From assembly GCA_944336475.1 (NCBI GenBank), contig CALVLD010000009.1:1-60738 (forward strand): DNA of 60,738 nt, given 5' to 3'. Under the pieces are notes generated by a model. That model did not search any database, was not told the DNA's origin, and saw nothing but the letters and a program-made list of their open reading frames with translations. Position numbers and translations under genes: made by a program. Source of the stretch: an uncultured Clostridia bacterium (GTDB taxonomy: Bacteria; Bacillota; Clostridia; Christensenellales; CAG-138). Shown piece by piece: positions 51,779-60,633 of this stretch (position 1 is the first letter of the stretch; each line of letters begins with the position of its first letter).

Positions 51779-52573
51779 TCAACAGCGATCTAAAAACTCT
51801 ATGATTGTCCTGCCGGCAGCCGGCAGCCGTCCCTCCGTGTATGATACCACTCCCGATGCGTCTATCACTGTGGTCGCAGTCATACGAGACGCTCCTATCA
51901 CGGCTCTGTATTCGCCGCACTGCGGCAAAAGCCCTGCAATGCCGCAGGCGGCTCCGTGCCGCACGCAGAACGGAGCGGTATCAGAAACGGACAGCACCGG
52001 TGCCTGCACCGAGTGCGGCCTTCCAAGCAGAGCGCTTGCAAGCCTTATATCGCCGGCTGCAAGCGCAGCTCGCACGCGTGTGGAACTGATCTTTTCACCC
52101 CCGTACGCAACCGGCGGCACAACTATCACCCTGACCCCAAGCTCTCCGCATACGGACTCCAGAAGCGCAGTATCGCCCCTACCGCCTGCGCCAAAGCGGT
52201 GATCGTCACCGCAGACTACGATGTGTGCGTTCATGTTTTTCACGAGCACGGTTTCAATAAAAACACGGGCGTCCAGACCGCTCAGCTCCGCCGCAAAATG
52301 CGGACATATCACAAGCCCTACGCCAAGGCTTTGCATGAGCCCGAGCCGCTCATCCACACCGCATATCATGGGTACACGCCTGTCGGCAGGGAGGAATGCG
52401 TTCCTCGGCAGACTGTCGAATGTAAACACGGCAGGCAGCAGCCCGTATGTGCGCGCAGCGTCCACGGCGGCGTCTATGACCGCCCTGTGACCCAAATGCA
52501 TGCCGTCAAACGTGCCGAGAGCTACAGCGGTAGGATGTTTTGATACATAGACTTCCGAACAGGATACGATCAA
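51779..52573 (-). CDS. ribF: RibF-like FMN adenylyltransferase, riboflavin kinase part degenerate
   Basis: A 264-residue protein. The N-terminal FAD-synthetase domain is clear: AVALGTFDGMHLGHRAVIDA, then VVCGDDHRFGAGGRGD and ISSTRVRAALAAGDIRLASA, ending LLGRPHSV. After that only about 70 residues remain. They lack the G-F-P-T-A-N motif and the N-x-G-x-x-PT region of riboflavin kinase, so this copy probably adenylates FMN but may not phosphorylate riboflavin. TTG 52573 is the likely start because AGGAGAG lies just upstream; the long open frame before it reads through the divergent mrp gene. Its promoter is at 52604-52632. Confidence 0.8.
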   Translation of the reverse strand: MIVSCSEVYVSKHPTAVALGTFDGMHLGHRAVIDAAVDAARTYGLLPAVFTFDSLPRNAFLPADRRVPMICGVDERLGLMQSLGVGLVICPHFAAELSGLDARVFIETVLVKNMNAHIVVCGDDHRFGAGGRGDTALLESVCGELGVRVIVVPPVAYGGEKISSTRVRAALAAGDIRLASALLGRPHSVQAPVLSVSDTAPFCVRHGAACGIAGLLPQCGEYRAVIGASRMTATTVIDASGVVSYTEGRLPAAGRTIIEFLDRC

Positions 52574-52603
52574 GCTCAAACTCTCCTGAATGATTATGCT
52601 GGT

Positions 52604-52632
52604 ATTATAGCATGCTTTATGCTGACGGGCAA
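52604..52632 (-). promoter_or_regulatory. Promoter of ribF
   Basis: On the minus strand TTGCCC (52627-52632) and TATAAT (52604-52609) with a 17-base spacer, about 30 bases upstream of the TTG start. It diverges from the mrp promoter seven bases away. Confidence 0.65.
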
Positions 52633-52638
52633 TATGGC

Positions 52639-52666
52639 TTGACACGGTCAAATTGTGAGATATAAT
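52639..52666 (+). promoter_or_regulatory. Promoter of the mrp operon
   Basis: Consensus TTGACA (52639-52644) and TATAAT (52661-52666) with a 16-base spacer, then a leader of about 55 bases to the ATG at 52728. It likely drives mrp through tsaD, since those genes overlap one another. Confidence 0.85.
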
Positions 52667-52727
52667 TGAACCGTAATACAAAAACGGCAGCGGCGTTATC
52701 CGCCGTATGCAAAAAGGAGATTTAATT

Positions 52728-53570
52728 ATGAGCGACAACTGCACGCATGACTGCTCCACCTGTGGGGAGAATTGCACATCACGCAACAAATCGAGCTTTC
52801 TGGAAAAGCCGCATGATCTCTCCAGCGTCAAAAAGGTCATTGCCGTAATAAGCGGCAAGGGCGGCGTGGGAAAGAGTCTCGTTACAAGCCTCTTGGCAAC
52901 CATAATGCAGAGGGCAGGCTACAAGGCGGCTGTGCTGGACGCCGATATAACAGGGCCCTCCATTCCAAAGGCGTTCGGCATAAATAACGAAGGTGCAACA
53001 TCCGACGGATTTGGCATATACCCCGTAAGGACAAAGACCGGCATCGATGTGATGTCGATAAATTTGCTTCTGGAGGATCCCTCCGATCCCGTCGTGTGGA
53101 GGGGGCCCATAATCGCAGGCACGGTAAAGCAGTTCTGGACGGACGTCATATGGCGCGATATCGACTTCATGTTTGTCGATATGCCTCCGGGAACGGGCGA
53201 TGTTCCACTCACGGTGTTCCAGTCACTGCCCGTTGACGGCATAATCGTGGTCACCTCTCCGCAGGAGCTGGTATCCATGATAGTCGAGAAGGCGGTCAAG
53301 ATGGCAGGCATGATGGAGGTGCCCATACTGGGCATAGTCGAGAATATGAGCTATTTCGAGTGTCCCGACTGCAAAAAATGCTATCCCATATTCGGCGAGA
53401 GCCATGTCGATGCCATTGCAAAGCAGTACGGCATACCCAGTGTTGCCAAGCTCCCCATAAATCCCAAGCTCGCTGCCGCATGCGATGCAGGGCTTATAGA
53501 GCTCTTCGAGGGCGATTGGCTTGATGGCCTTGCAAGGGAGCTCTGCGGTACGGAGGTCAGAAATGGCTGA
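52728..53570 (+). CDS. Mrp/NBP35-family Fe-S cluster carrier ATPase
   Basis: A 280-residue protein. The N-terminus is cysteine-rich (CTHDCSTCGENC). The P-loop VISGKGGVGKSLVTSLLATI is the deviant Walker A of this family, followed by DADITGPSIPKAFG, FMFVDMPPGTGDVPLTVFQS and the C-x2-C of FECPDCKKCYPIFGE, which binds a bridging cluster. These proteins carry and hand over 4Fe-4S clusters, needed here for the aconitase, radical SAM and hydroxylase enzymes. The ATG at 52728 has AAAGGAG; the open frame upstream does not. Confidence 0.92.
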   Translation: MSDNCTHDCSTCGENCTSRNKSSFLEKPHDLSSVKKVIAVISGKGGVGKSLVTSLLATIMQRAGYKAAVLDADITGPSIPKAFGINNEGATSDGFGIYPVRTKTGIDVMSINLLLEDPSDPVVWRGPIIAGTVKQFWTDVIWRDIDFMFVDMPPGTGDVPLTVFQSLPVDGIIVVTSPQELVSMIVEKAVKMAGMMEVPILGIVENMSYFECPDCKKCYPIFGESHVDAIAKQYGIPSVAKLPINPKLAAACDAGLIELFEGDWLDGLARELCGTEVRNG

Positions 53571-54033
53571 GGCTTCTCCCCGTGTCTGCGGTGCTGTTGA
53601 GCTCTTTGGCAGCGGATACAACTGCGCACAAGCCGTGTTTGCCGCATTTGCGGATGAGATGGGCATGGACGAGCTTACAGCCTGCCGCATCGCCTCCGCA
53701 TTTGGCGGCGGCATGTGCGGCAGCCGGAATGTGTGCGGTGCAATAACCGGCATGCTCATGGCGGTGGGTGCGGTGTGCGGATACGACGATCCCAAGGCGA
53801 CCATCGAAAAGAAGGAACTCTACGCCGAGGGCAGGGCGCCGGTGGAGAAATTCACACACAGATATGGCTCCTTAAAGTGTGTCGAGCTCATCCAAGCACT
53901 GAAGGACGACCCGGAGCTGGCGGAGCTTCCGTACGGCATGACCGCCTCCCGTCCCTGTGCGGTGCTCGTGGCGTTGGGCGCAGAGCTTGCGGAGGAGTTT
54001 ATAAACAGGTCAAAGGAGAATGTCCATGCTTAA
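53563..54033 (+). CDS. C_GCAxxG_C_C family redox protein
   Basis: A 156-residue protein with the family cysteine pattern: GYNCAQAVFAAFADEMG, GGGMCGSRNVCGAITGMLMA, LKCVELIQAL and SRPCAVLVALGAELAEE. The family is of unknown detailed function, likely redox or metal related, and common in anaerobic Clostridia. It overlaps mrp by eight bases and the next gene by eight bases, so it belongs to the same operon. Confidence 0.9.
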   Translation: MAEASPRVCGAVELFGSGYNCAQAVFAAFADEMGMDELTACRIASAFGGGMCGSRNVCGAITGMLMAVGAVCGYDDPKATIEKKELYAEGRAPVEKFTHRYGSLKCVELIQALKDDPELAELPYGMTASRPCAVLVALGAELAEEFINRSKENVHA

Positions 54034-54859
54034 CACCACCCCTGCAATGGCAGGTTGGTTCGGCTACCCAATAGAGCTCAATGACCGCCTTCGGCTGATA
54101 AGGCAGGCAGGCTTTCGCTCTGTGCTGCTCTGGTGGGGCGATAATGAGCTTTATGAGCCTCCCATCAGCAAAAAGGTGGAGAGTGCGCTGAGAGCCGGCC
54201 TCTCGGTGGAGAATGCCCATATGCCGTATTCAAACATGAACTGCATGTGGGAGGATGGCGCTGAGGGTGACGACTACTGCGAAATGCTCTGCCGCCGTGT
54301 TGAGGATGCCAAAACATACGGCGTCTCAACGCTCGTCATCCATCTTACAAGGACAAAAACGCCGCCTCCATCCTCTGATGTCGGCTGGTCACGCTTCATG
54401 CGTGTCGCCGATGTTGCGGAGAGGGAGGGGATCAACCTGGCGTTTGAGAATCTGAAGGCGTATGACCGCCTCTATGAGTGTATGCCAAGGTTCGATTCGC
54501 AACGCATAGGGGTGTGCTTCGACAGCGGTCACAACAACTGCCACTGCCCCAAAAGACGGGTGGCGGTCGATTTTGCCGAAAGGATACTTGCCGTGCATCT
54601 CCACGATAATGACGGCACGAGGGACGCTCACCTGATGCCGTTCGATGGCACCACCGATTGGGTTCAGGTCAAGCGTGAGATTATGGCGTCGAGCTACACC
54701 GGCGCATGGTCGATGGAGATAGAGTACGATTCAATGGGCATATTCAGTGCAAGAAAGGCGGATTCCGCAAAGAAGTTTTACAGCACGATGTCCGCAGAGG
54801 AATATCTTGCCCGTGCAATGGAGCGATTCGACCGCCTGATGTCGCTACCGACGGAATGA
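54026..54859 (+). CDS. TIM-barrel sugar-phosphate isomerase/epimerase-like protein (AP endonuclease 2 superfamily)
   Basis: A 277-residue protein of the xylose-isomerase-like TIM-barrel superfamily: LIRQAGFRSVLLWWGDNELY, VSTLVIHLTRTKTPP, INLAFENLKAYDRLYE, and metal-site stretches GVCFDSGHNNCH and AVHLHDNDGTRDAHLMPFDG. The Glu, Asp, His and His of the metal site are all present. Substrate unknown; the superfamily covers sugar isomerases and epimerases. The ATG at 54026 has AGGAG at seven bases; one at 54020 is too close to it. Confidence 0.85.
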   Translation: MLNTTPAMAGWFGYPIELNDRLRLIRQAGFRSVLLWWGDNELYEPPISKKVESALRAGLSVENAHMPYSNMNCMWEDGAEGDDYCEMLCRRVEDAKTYGVSTLVIHLTRTKTPPPSSDVGWSRFMRVADVAEREGINLAFENLKAYDRLYECMPRFDSQRIGVCFDSGHNNCHCPKRRVAVDFAERILAVHLHDNDGTRDAHLMPFDGTTDWVQVKREIMASSYTGAWSMEIEYDSMGIFSARKADSAKKFYSTMSAEEYLARAMERFDRLMSLPTE

Positions 54860-55545
54860 GGACGATCGCAAAAATCTGCATATGGATATCCGCAATGCTG
54901 CTGCTCCTGCTGGCGATGGTGTTTGCGGTTGATATAGTCTCGGCCGATCATGCCTGGGTCGAGAGGGAGTTTGATCGTATCGAGACCCCGGATACCGATA
55001 TGTCTGCGGAGGATAAGGCAAGGGTTTTTAACCGTATGCTCGCCTACTCCCGTGGGGAGGCGGATTCCCTCGACATGACCGTAACGGAGTTTGGCAAGGA
55101 GGTCACCATGTTCAATGAGAGGGAGCTCTCCCACATGGTCGACGTCCGAGTCCTGCTCACGTCCGTACTGAGCTTGAGGTGGATATTCCCGTTAGCGATG
55201 GCTGCACTGCTTGCGTTTGCGATTGCGGTACTGAAACGCCAGAGTGTGCGCACACTCTGCAAGGCATACATCGTATGCCTTGCAATGGTTGCTCTTATAG
55301 TTGCCGTGCTCGGCATATGGGCGGCGGCCGATTTCGACTCGTTCTGGAGGGTGTTTCACATGGTATTCCTCGATTTGGAGAGCTCGACATTTGATGTTTC
55401 CGAGAGCCGAATGATACGCATATGCACCGCTGAGCTGTTCTTTGATATGGTCGTCCGCTTCTTTGTGTTTGCAGTCGTATTGGCGGCAATACCTGCCGTA
55501 GCCGCAGGAGTCTACATGGCTATTCGCAGGAGGAGGCAAATATGA
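54856..55545 (+). CDS. TIGR01906/DUF1461 integral membrane protein
   Basis: A 229-residue protein with four membrane segments (ISAMLLLLLAMVFAVDIVSA at the N-terminus and three after residue 100). The family motif is seen in FWRVFHMVFLDLESSTFDVS followed by MIRICTAELFFDMV, matching the FH-x2-FF ... LI-x2-FPE-x-FF pattern, with a degenerate W. Function unknown. It overlaps the TIM-barrel gene (ATGA) and tsaD (ATGA). Confidence 0.82.
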   Translation: MRTIAKICIWISAMLLLLLAMVFAVDIVSADHAWVEREFDRIETPDTDMSAEDKARVFNRMLAYSRGEADSLDMTVTEFGKEVTMFNERELSHMVDVRVLLTSVLSLRWIFPLAMAALLAFAIAVLKRQSVRTLCKAYIVCLAMVALIVAVLGIWAAADFDSFWRVFHMVFLDLESSTFDVSESRMIRICTAELFFDMVVRFFVFAVVLAAIPAVAAGVYMAIRRRRQI

Positions 55546-56606
55546 GCTATGCCGAGTCAGCCGCCGCAAAGGCCGCCGCATACAGGGAGGGCGGCAGCCG
55601 AACTATACTTGCAATAGAGAGCTCCTGTGATGAGACCGCCGCCGCCGTTGTGAGGGACGGCAGGGAGGTATCAGGCTCCGCAGTCCATACCCAGATACCC
55701 ATACACAGGCTGTACGGCGGCGTGGTGCCCGAGATAGCGTCAAGGAACCATACCGAGCGTATCGGCGCCGTTGTCAGGGCTGCGCTTGCCGATGCAAACA
55801 CCGAGCTCTCGCAGGTGGACGCCGTTGCTGTGACATACAGGCCGGGGCTGATAGGCGCACTGCTCGTGGGCGTGGGCTATGCGAAGGGGTTGGCTTATTC
55901 TCTGGGACTGCCGCTGATTGCGGTCGATCACATAACGGGCCACATTGCCGCCAACTATCTCACCTATCCCGAGCTTGAGCCCCCGTTCATATGTCTTGTT
56001 GCATCCGGGGGGCATTCCCACATAGTTAGAGTAAACGATTATACAGACTTCACACTCATCGGCAGGACTCGTGACGATGCCGCAGGCGAAGCGTTTGACA
56101 AGGTGGCCCGTGCGCTCGGGCTTCCGTATCCCGGCGGCCCCGAGTTGGAGCGTATTGCACGGGAGGGCAACAGGGAAGCATACCGCCTCCACACTGCATT
56201 CAACGAGGGGGAGGGGTTCGACTTCTCGTTCTCCGGCATAAAAACCGCAGTCGTGAATATCATCCACAATACCGAGCAGAAGGGGGAGACGGTGGATCGC
56301 GCCGGTGTCGCCGCATCCTTCCAGAAATGCGTGGTGGACGCTCTTACAAAAAAATCCGTCCGTGCTGCCGTGCAGAGCGGCCTCTCCGTGCTTGCCCTTG
56401 CGGGCGGCGTTTCCGCAAACCAAAGCCTGAGGGAGAGCATGCAGTCCGCCTGTGACCATGCAGGCATTCGCTTCTGTCGGCCGGATATGCGCTTCTGCAC
56501 CGACAATGCCTCTATGATAGGCTGTCAGGCGCATTATGAGCTCATGGCAGGCAATGTTGCAGGGCTCGACATAGATGCTTCTGCGGCGTCGTTCCTCAAT
56601 CAGTGA
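55542..56606 (+). CDS. tsaD: tRNA N6-adenosine threonylcarbamoyltransferase TsaD
   Basis: A 354-residue protein. TILAIESSCDETAAAVVRDG is the family start, HITGHIAANYL holds the two metal-binding His, and GGHSHIVRV, DDAAGEAFDKVARALGLPYP and LALAGGVSANQSLRE complete the ASKHA fold. TsaD transfers threonylcarbamoyl to A37 of ANN-reading tRNAs and is essential in most bacteria. Its first 19 residues are a short extra tail. The gene overlaps the DUF1461 gene by four bases. Confidence 0.95.
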   Translation: MSYAESAAAKAAAYREGGSRTILAIESSCDETAAAVVRDGREVSGSAVHTQIPIHRLYGGVVPEIASRNHTERIGAVVRAALADANTELSQVDAVAVTYRPGLIGALLVGVGYAKGLAYSLGLPLIAVDHITGHIAANYLTYPELEPPFICLVASGGHSHIVRVNDYTDFTLIGRTRDDAAGEAFDKVARALGLPYPGGPELERIAREGNREAYRLHTAFNEGEGFDFSFSGIKTAVVNIIHNTEQKGETVDRAGVAASFQKCVVDALTKKSVRAAVQSGLSVLALAGGVSANQSLRESMQSACDHAGIRFCRPDMRFCTDNASMIGCQAHYELMAGNVAGLDIDASAASFLNQ

Positions 56607-56665
56607 CACATGACGCTCCCTGCCGAAAAGAACTTGAAAAATATTTGATAATTGCATTTTTTCTG

Positions 56666-56694
56666 TTGCAATATATGAAAAAGTGTTGTATCAT
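56666..56694 (+). promoter_or_regulatory. Promoter of the aconitase-family gene
   Basis: TTGCAA (56666-56671) and TATCAT (56689-56694) with a 17-base spacer, after an A+T-rich stretch. It gives a leader of about 70 bases. Confidence 0.7.
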
Positions 56695-56706
56695 CGTTGC
56701 GAAGGA

Positions 56707-56736
56707 GGTACTTTGGGGCTTTGTCTCGAAAGTACC
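56707..56736 (+). promoter_or_regulatory. Leader hairpin upstream of the aconitase-family gene
   Basis: GGTACTTT (56707-56714) and AAAGTACC (56729-56736) form a perfect 8-bp stem around a G/C/T loop; the real ribosome site (AAGGAG at 56757) lies further on. The first arm also overlaps a GGAGG that could bait ribosomes. Function unknown. Confidence 0.4.
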
Positions 56737-56769
56737 CGATTTAGTATTTAATAGATGAAGGAGAGTACC

Positions 56770-59019
56770 ATGATAGAGCTTCACAACAAGGGCGTATATC
56801 TGGTGGACGGAGTTCCTACTGCGGCTCCCGTGGAGGGCGTTACCCCCGATGATGGGCGTGAGAGGACGATTGCGTACCAGATACTGAGGGCGCACAACCA
56901 TTCCGATGATCCCAAAAAGCTCCGCATTCGTTTCGACTGCCTGATGAGCCACGACATCACATACGTCGGCATCATCCAGACCGCTCGCGCAAGCGGTTTG
57001 AAGGAGTTTCCCATCCCCTATGCGATGACGAACTGCCACAACAGCCTCTGTGCGGTTGGCGGAACCATCAATGAGGATGACCATGTGTTCGGTCTGTCCG
57101 CCGCAAAGAAGTACGGCGGTATCTATGTTCCCGTCAATCAGAGCGTTATTCACAGCTACGCTCGTGAGGCCATGGCCGCCTGCGGCAACATGATACTCGG
57201 CTCCGACTCCCACACCCGCTACGGTGCGCTTGGCACCATGGGCGTTGGCGAGGGCGGCCCCGAGCTTGTCAAGCAGCTCCTCAAGAACACATATGATGTC
57301 AACGCTCCCGAAGTAGTGCTGGTGTATGTCACGGGTGAGCCCCGCCGCGGCGTAGGCCCACACGATGTTGCGCTTGCGCTGGTCAAGGCCACGTTTGCAA
57401 ACGGATTCGTAAAGAACAAGGTCATGGAGTTTGTCGGCCCGGGCATAAAGAGCCTGCCCTACGACTTCCGCAACGGCATCGATGTCATGACGACGGAGAC
57501 CACTTGCCTGTCCTCCATCTGGGAGACCGACGACGAGATCGAGAAATACTACGAGATCCACGGTCGTCCCCAGGCGTTTGAGCGTCTTGCTCCCAAGAAC
57601 GGCGCATATTACGACAGTATGATCACCATCGATCTCTCCAAGGTCGAGTGTATGATTGCGCTGCCCTTCCATCCCTCGAATGCCTATACAATCCATGAGT
57701 TCCTTGAGAATCCCATTGAGCTCCTCAAGAAGGTCGAGGAGGATGCCGAGAAGAAGTTTGGCGGCAAGGTTCACCTCAAACTCACCGACAAGGTCATAGA
57801 CGGTAAGGTCCATGCAGACCAGGGCGTCGTGGCAGGTTGCTCCGGCGGAACGTTCGACAACTGCGTCGCAGCCGCTCAGATACTCGACGGCCATGATGTC
57901 GGCGACGGCTACTTCGGCTTCTCCGTATATCCCACAAGCGTTCCCACCAGCCTCGAGCTCACTCGTATCGGCATGACTGAGAAGCTGCTTGAGAGCGGCA
58001 CCATAATCAAGCAGAGCTTCTGTGGCCCGTGCTTCGGTGCAGGCGACGTCCCTGCCAACAACGGTCTGTCCCTCCGTCACACCACGAGGAACTTCCCCAA
58101 CCGTGAGGGTTCCAAGCCCGGCGAAGGTCAGATATCCACCGTTGCACTCATGGACTCCCGTTCCATCGCCGCAACCGCTCGCAACCACGGCGTTATCACC
58201 GCCGCAACGGATATCGACTACGACGATACACACTATGAGTATCACTTCGACAAGTCTGTCTATGACAGGCGTGTTTACAATGGCTTCGGCAAGGCAGATC
58301 CCTCCGTTGAGCTTAAGCTGGGGCCCAACATCACCGATTGGCCCGCCATGTTTGCCCTTACGGACAATGTTCTGTTGGAGCTCGACGCCGTCATCCGTGA
58401 TCCCGTCACCACAACGGATGAGCTCATACCCAGCGGTGAGACGTCCTCCTATCGCTCCAATCCCCTCCGCCTGGCAGAGTTTGCACTCTCCCGCCGTGTA
58501 CCCGAGTATGTCGGCAGGAGCAAGCAGGTCATGGCAATGGATTTTGAGCGTCGTGACGGCAAAAAGCCCGAGCGCATAATGAACGCCCTTGCACAGGTCG
58601 GCAATGCCGATGAGCTCATCGCAAACACCGGCTTCGGTTCCTGCGTGTTTGCCAACAAGCCCGGCGACGGCTCCGCCCGCGAGCAGGCCGCAAGCTGTCA
58701 GCGTGTTCTCGGCGGCTTCGCCAACATCTGCTATGAGTACGCCACAAAGCGTTATCGCAGCAACTGCATCAACTGGGGCATACTGCCCTTCACCCTTGCG
58801 CCCGATGCGGAGTTCCCCTATGAGGCGGGCGACTTCGTGTTCGTGCCCAATGTGCGTGAGGCTGTTGCAAACGGCGTTGAGACGATCCCTGCAAAGGTCA
58901 TCACCAAGGACGGCGTGAAGGACATCACCCTCTACATAAAGGGTCTTACCGACGATGAAAAGGAAATACTCCTTGAGGGTAACCTGATGAATTACTACCG
59001 CGCTCACCTTGAGGACTGA
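56770..59019 (+). CDS. Aconitase-family hydratase
   Basis: A 749-residue protein of the aconitase superfamily. GNMILGSDSHTRYGALGTMG is the substrate-site stretch. The 4Fe-4S ligands are the Cys in VVAGCSGGTFDN and the pair in KQSFCGPCFGAGD. The C-terminal swivel domain has CINWGILPFTL. The length and the CSGGTFDN form fit the bacterial 'hydratase' branch (YbhJ-like) as well as AcnA-like enzymes, so the substrate could be citrate or another hydroxy-acid. Codon use is strongly biased (TCC, CGT, AAG), as in highly expressed genes. ATG 56770 has AAGGAG seven bases upstream. Confidence 0.88.
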   Translation: MIELHNKGVYLVDGVPTAAPVEGVTPDDGRERTIAYQILRAHNHSDDPKKLRIRFDCLMSHDITYVGIIQTARASGLKEFPIPYAMTNCHNSLCAVGGTINEDDHVFGLSAAKKYGGIYVPVNQSVIHSYAREAMAACGNMILGSDSHTRYGALGTMGVGEGGPELVKQLLKNTYDVNAPEVVLVYVTGEPRRGVGPHDVALALVKATFANGFVKNKVMEFVGPGIKSLPYDFRNGIDVMTTETTCLSSIWETDDEIEKYYEIHGRPQAFERLAPKNGAYYDSMITIDLSKVECMIALPFHPSNAYTIHEFLENPIELLKKVEEDAEKKFGGKVHLKLTDKVIDGKVHADQGVVAGCSGGTFDNCVAAAQILDGHDVGDGYFGFSVYPTSVPTSLELTRIGMTEKLLESGTIIKQSFCGPCFGAGDVPANNGLSLRHTTRNFPNREGSKPGEGQISTVALMDSRSIAATARNHGVITAATDIDYDDTHYEYHFDKSVYDRRVYNGFGKADPSVELKLGPNITDWPAMFALTDNVLLELDAVIRDPVTTTDELIPSGETSSYRSNPLRLAEFALSRRVPEYVGRSKQVMAMDFERRDGKKPERIMNALAQVGNADELIANTGFGSCVFANKPGDGSAREQAASCQRVLGGFANICYEYATKRYRSNCINWGILPFTLAPDAEFPYEAGDFVFVPNVREAVANGVETIPAKVITKDGVKDITLYIKGLTDDEKEILLEGNLMNYYRAHLED

Positions 59020-59033
59020 GCAAACCAATTTTT

Positions 59034-59054
59034 ACCGCCCCATTTTGGGGCGGT
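59034..59054 (+). terminator. Hairpin after the aconitase-family gene, cut by the IS boundary
   Basis: ACCGCCCC (59034-59041), ATTTT loop, GGGGCGGT (59047-59054). The usual T-tract is missing, because the IS left inverted repeat starts within the last two bases. The hairpin therefore looks like an original terminator that was separated from its T-run by the insertion. Confidence 0.6.
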
Positions 59055-59070
59055 CAGACTGACGACAAAG
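59053..59070 (+). repeat. IS1182-type left inverted repeat
   Basis: GTCAGACTGACGACAAAG pairs with the reverse complement of 60634-60651 at 16 of 18 positions. It abuts the terminator hairpin of the aconitase-family gene. Confidence 0.75.
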
Positions 59071-59102
59071 CAGGTTGTATCAAGCGAAGCAACCTGCTTT
59101 TC
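59067..59102 (+). terminator. Subterminal hairpin at the left IS end
   Basis: AAAGCAGGTTG (59067-59077) pairs with CAACCTGCTTT (59090-59100), and TT follows. The flanking GACGAC/GTCGTC at 59061-59066 and 59105-59110 can lengthen the stem. It probably now ends transcripts of the aconitase-family gene. Confidence 0.55.
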
Positions 59103-60540
59103 TCGTCGTCAAATTCAAGTTTTTGAAAAATAGTGTGAAAATCAGCAAAAAATCCTTTGGAGCAGGGGGATTTCCATCCCTCTGGTCGAGTATTTTTGCG
59201 AGTCTTTTGAGATTCAGGCACGCAAAAGTAAGCGAGACCTTCATTTCCATTTTGGCCTTGCCTTTCATTTGTGTATATCTGAAACCGTGATGCTCTTTCG
59301 CTGTTCCGAAAAGCCGCTCTATGGTTTCTTTTTTTCTTTCGTACAGTTCTTTGTTGCCGTCCGTATGCCGTATGTCCTCACATTGCTCCATGTAATTCTC
59401 CCATATATGCCGTGCAACTGTTTTTATGTGATTTTTACTTTCGGTGCATCGGCTTAAATACGGGCATTTTTCGCATTCCTGCGGGCAACTCCTGTATTCT
59501 CTGTATCCGTTTCTGTTCGTTGTTGAGTATTACAATATCCTGTTATTCGGACAAATGTAGCAGTCATAATATTCGTCATACACATATTCATATTTTTTAA
59601 AGAATCCGTCTTTTGTCATCGGTCGCTTGTAGGGAAACACGGGATCTATCCCGTCATCTATGAGAAGCTTTGCTATTGCCGGCGTTCTGTAGCCCGCGTC
59701 TGCTATTATCTTTTCGGGGGCATATCCTTTAATCTTGTCATACAGACCTTTAAATGTTCTGCTGTCGTGCAAATTGCCTTTGTTTACCGTATAGCCGAGT
59801 ATCCAACCGTGCCTGTCACAAGCAGTTTGTACCGAATACACAAATACTTCCCTGTGCTCTCCCTTGTGAAACCAGCCGCTTTCGGGGTCGATCGTGCTGC
59901 ACTTTTCCTCCTTTGCTTCTCCTGCCGACGGGGCGCCGTCATCGTCGTCCTTCTTGTCTTTTAACGGTTTCTTGCCGTGCGCTTCTCTGTCTTCTCCTAT
60001 TTCCTTATCCAATTGTTCCGCATAAAACAACGCTTCCTTTTCCACCGCTTCTTTACTGAACTTTTTGTTGTTTGCGCAAGCCTTTACGTGTGTTGAATCC
60101 ACAAATATTTCTTTTGGCTTTACAAGCTTGTTCTTTATGCATTCCTCAAGTATTCTTGAAAATATCCGCTCGAATATGTCTGTTCCTTCAAATCTGCGTT
60201 TGTAGTTCTTTCCAAAGGTTGAAAAATGCGGTACTTCATCTGTTAAACCCAATCCCGGAAACCATCTGTACGCTACGTTTACTTCTATTTCCTTTACCGT
60301 CTGTCGCATACTCTCTATTCCGTAAAGATATTGCAGTATCGGCATCTTAATTAAGGTTACGGGATCTATGCTCGGTCCGCCGGTATCTTTACTGTACTTA
60401 TCTTCTGCCAATTCGTAGATGAAGCTCCAATCTATTGCTTTTTCTATCCTTCTGAGCAAATGATTTTTCGGCACCAAGTCATCTATGCACAACATCTGTA
60501 TTTGCTTCAATTTGTCTTCGTTTGTTCCCAGCATTTTCAT
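59080..60540 (-). pseudogene. IS1182-family transposase broken by one nonsense codon
   Basis: The frame runs from ATG 60540 to the stop codon at 59080, 486 codons, with one in-frame TAA at 59530-59532 (context NRIL-stop-YSTTNR). All three DDE acidic residues are present: the first in IFVDSTHVKACANN, the second in IIADAGYRTPA, both before the stop codon, and the Glu in RKKETIERLFG after it. The N-terminal DUF772-like domain (HLLRRIEKAIDWSFIYELAE) and the Cys-rich CEKCPYLSRC segment are typical of IS1182. An AAA-to-TAA change would explain the stop codon. The protein as encoded lacks its catalytic Glu, so this copy is probably inactive. Confidence 0.85.
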
Positions 60541-60633
60541 CCCTCTTTTCTTGCTTCTGTTTTACCATATTTCCTCTCTTTTTTCAATTTGTTTCTACAT
60601 TATTACCCCAAAAACAAAGCCCTCCAAAGAGGA

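Noticed and set aside
52574..52903. N-terminal extension of RibF by 110 residues
   Set aside because: It would run antisense through the mrp promoter and start; RibF homology begins just after the TTG at 52573, which has a ribosome site.
56596..59028. 810-residue open frame on the minus strand
   Set aside because: It mirrors the aconitase-family gene, whose strong codon bias leaves the opposite strand open. It has no ribosome site and no recognisable domain.
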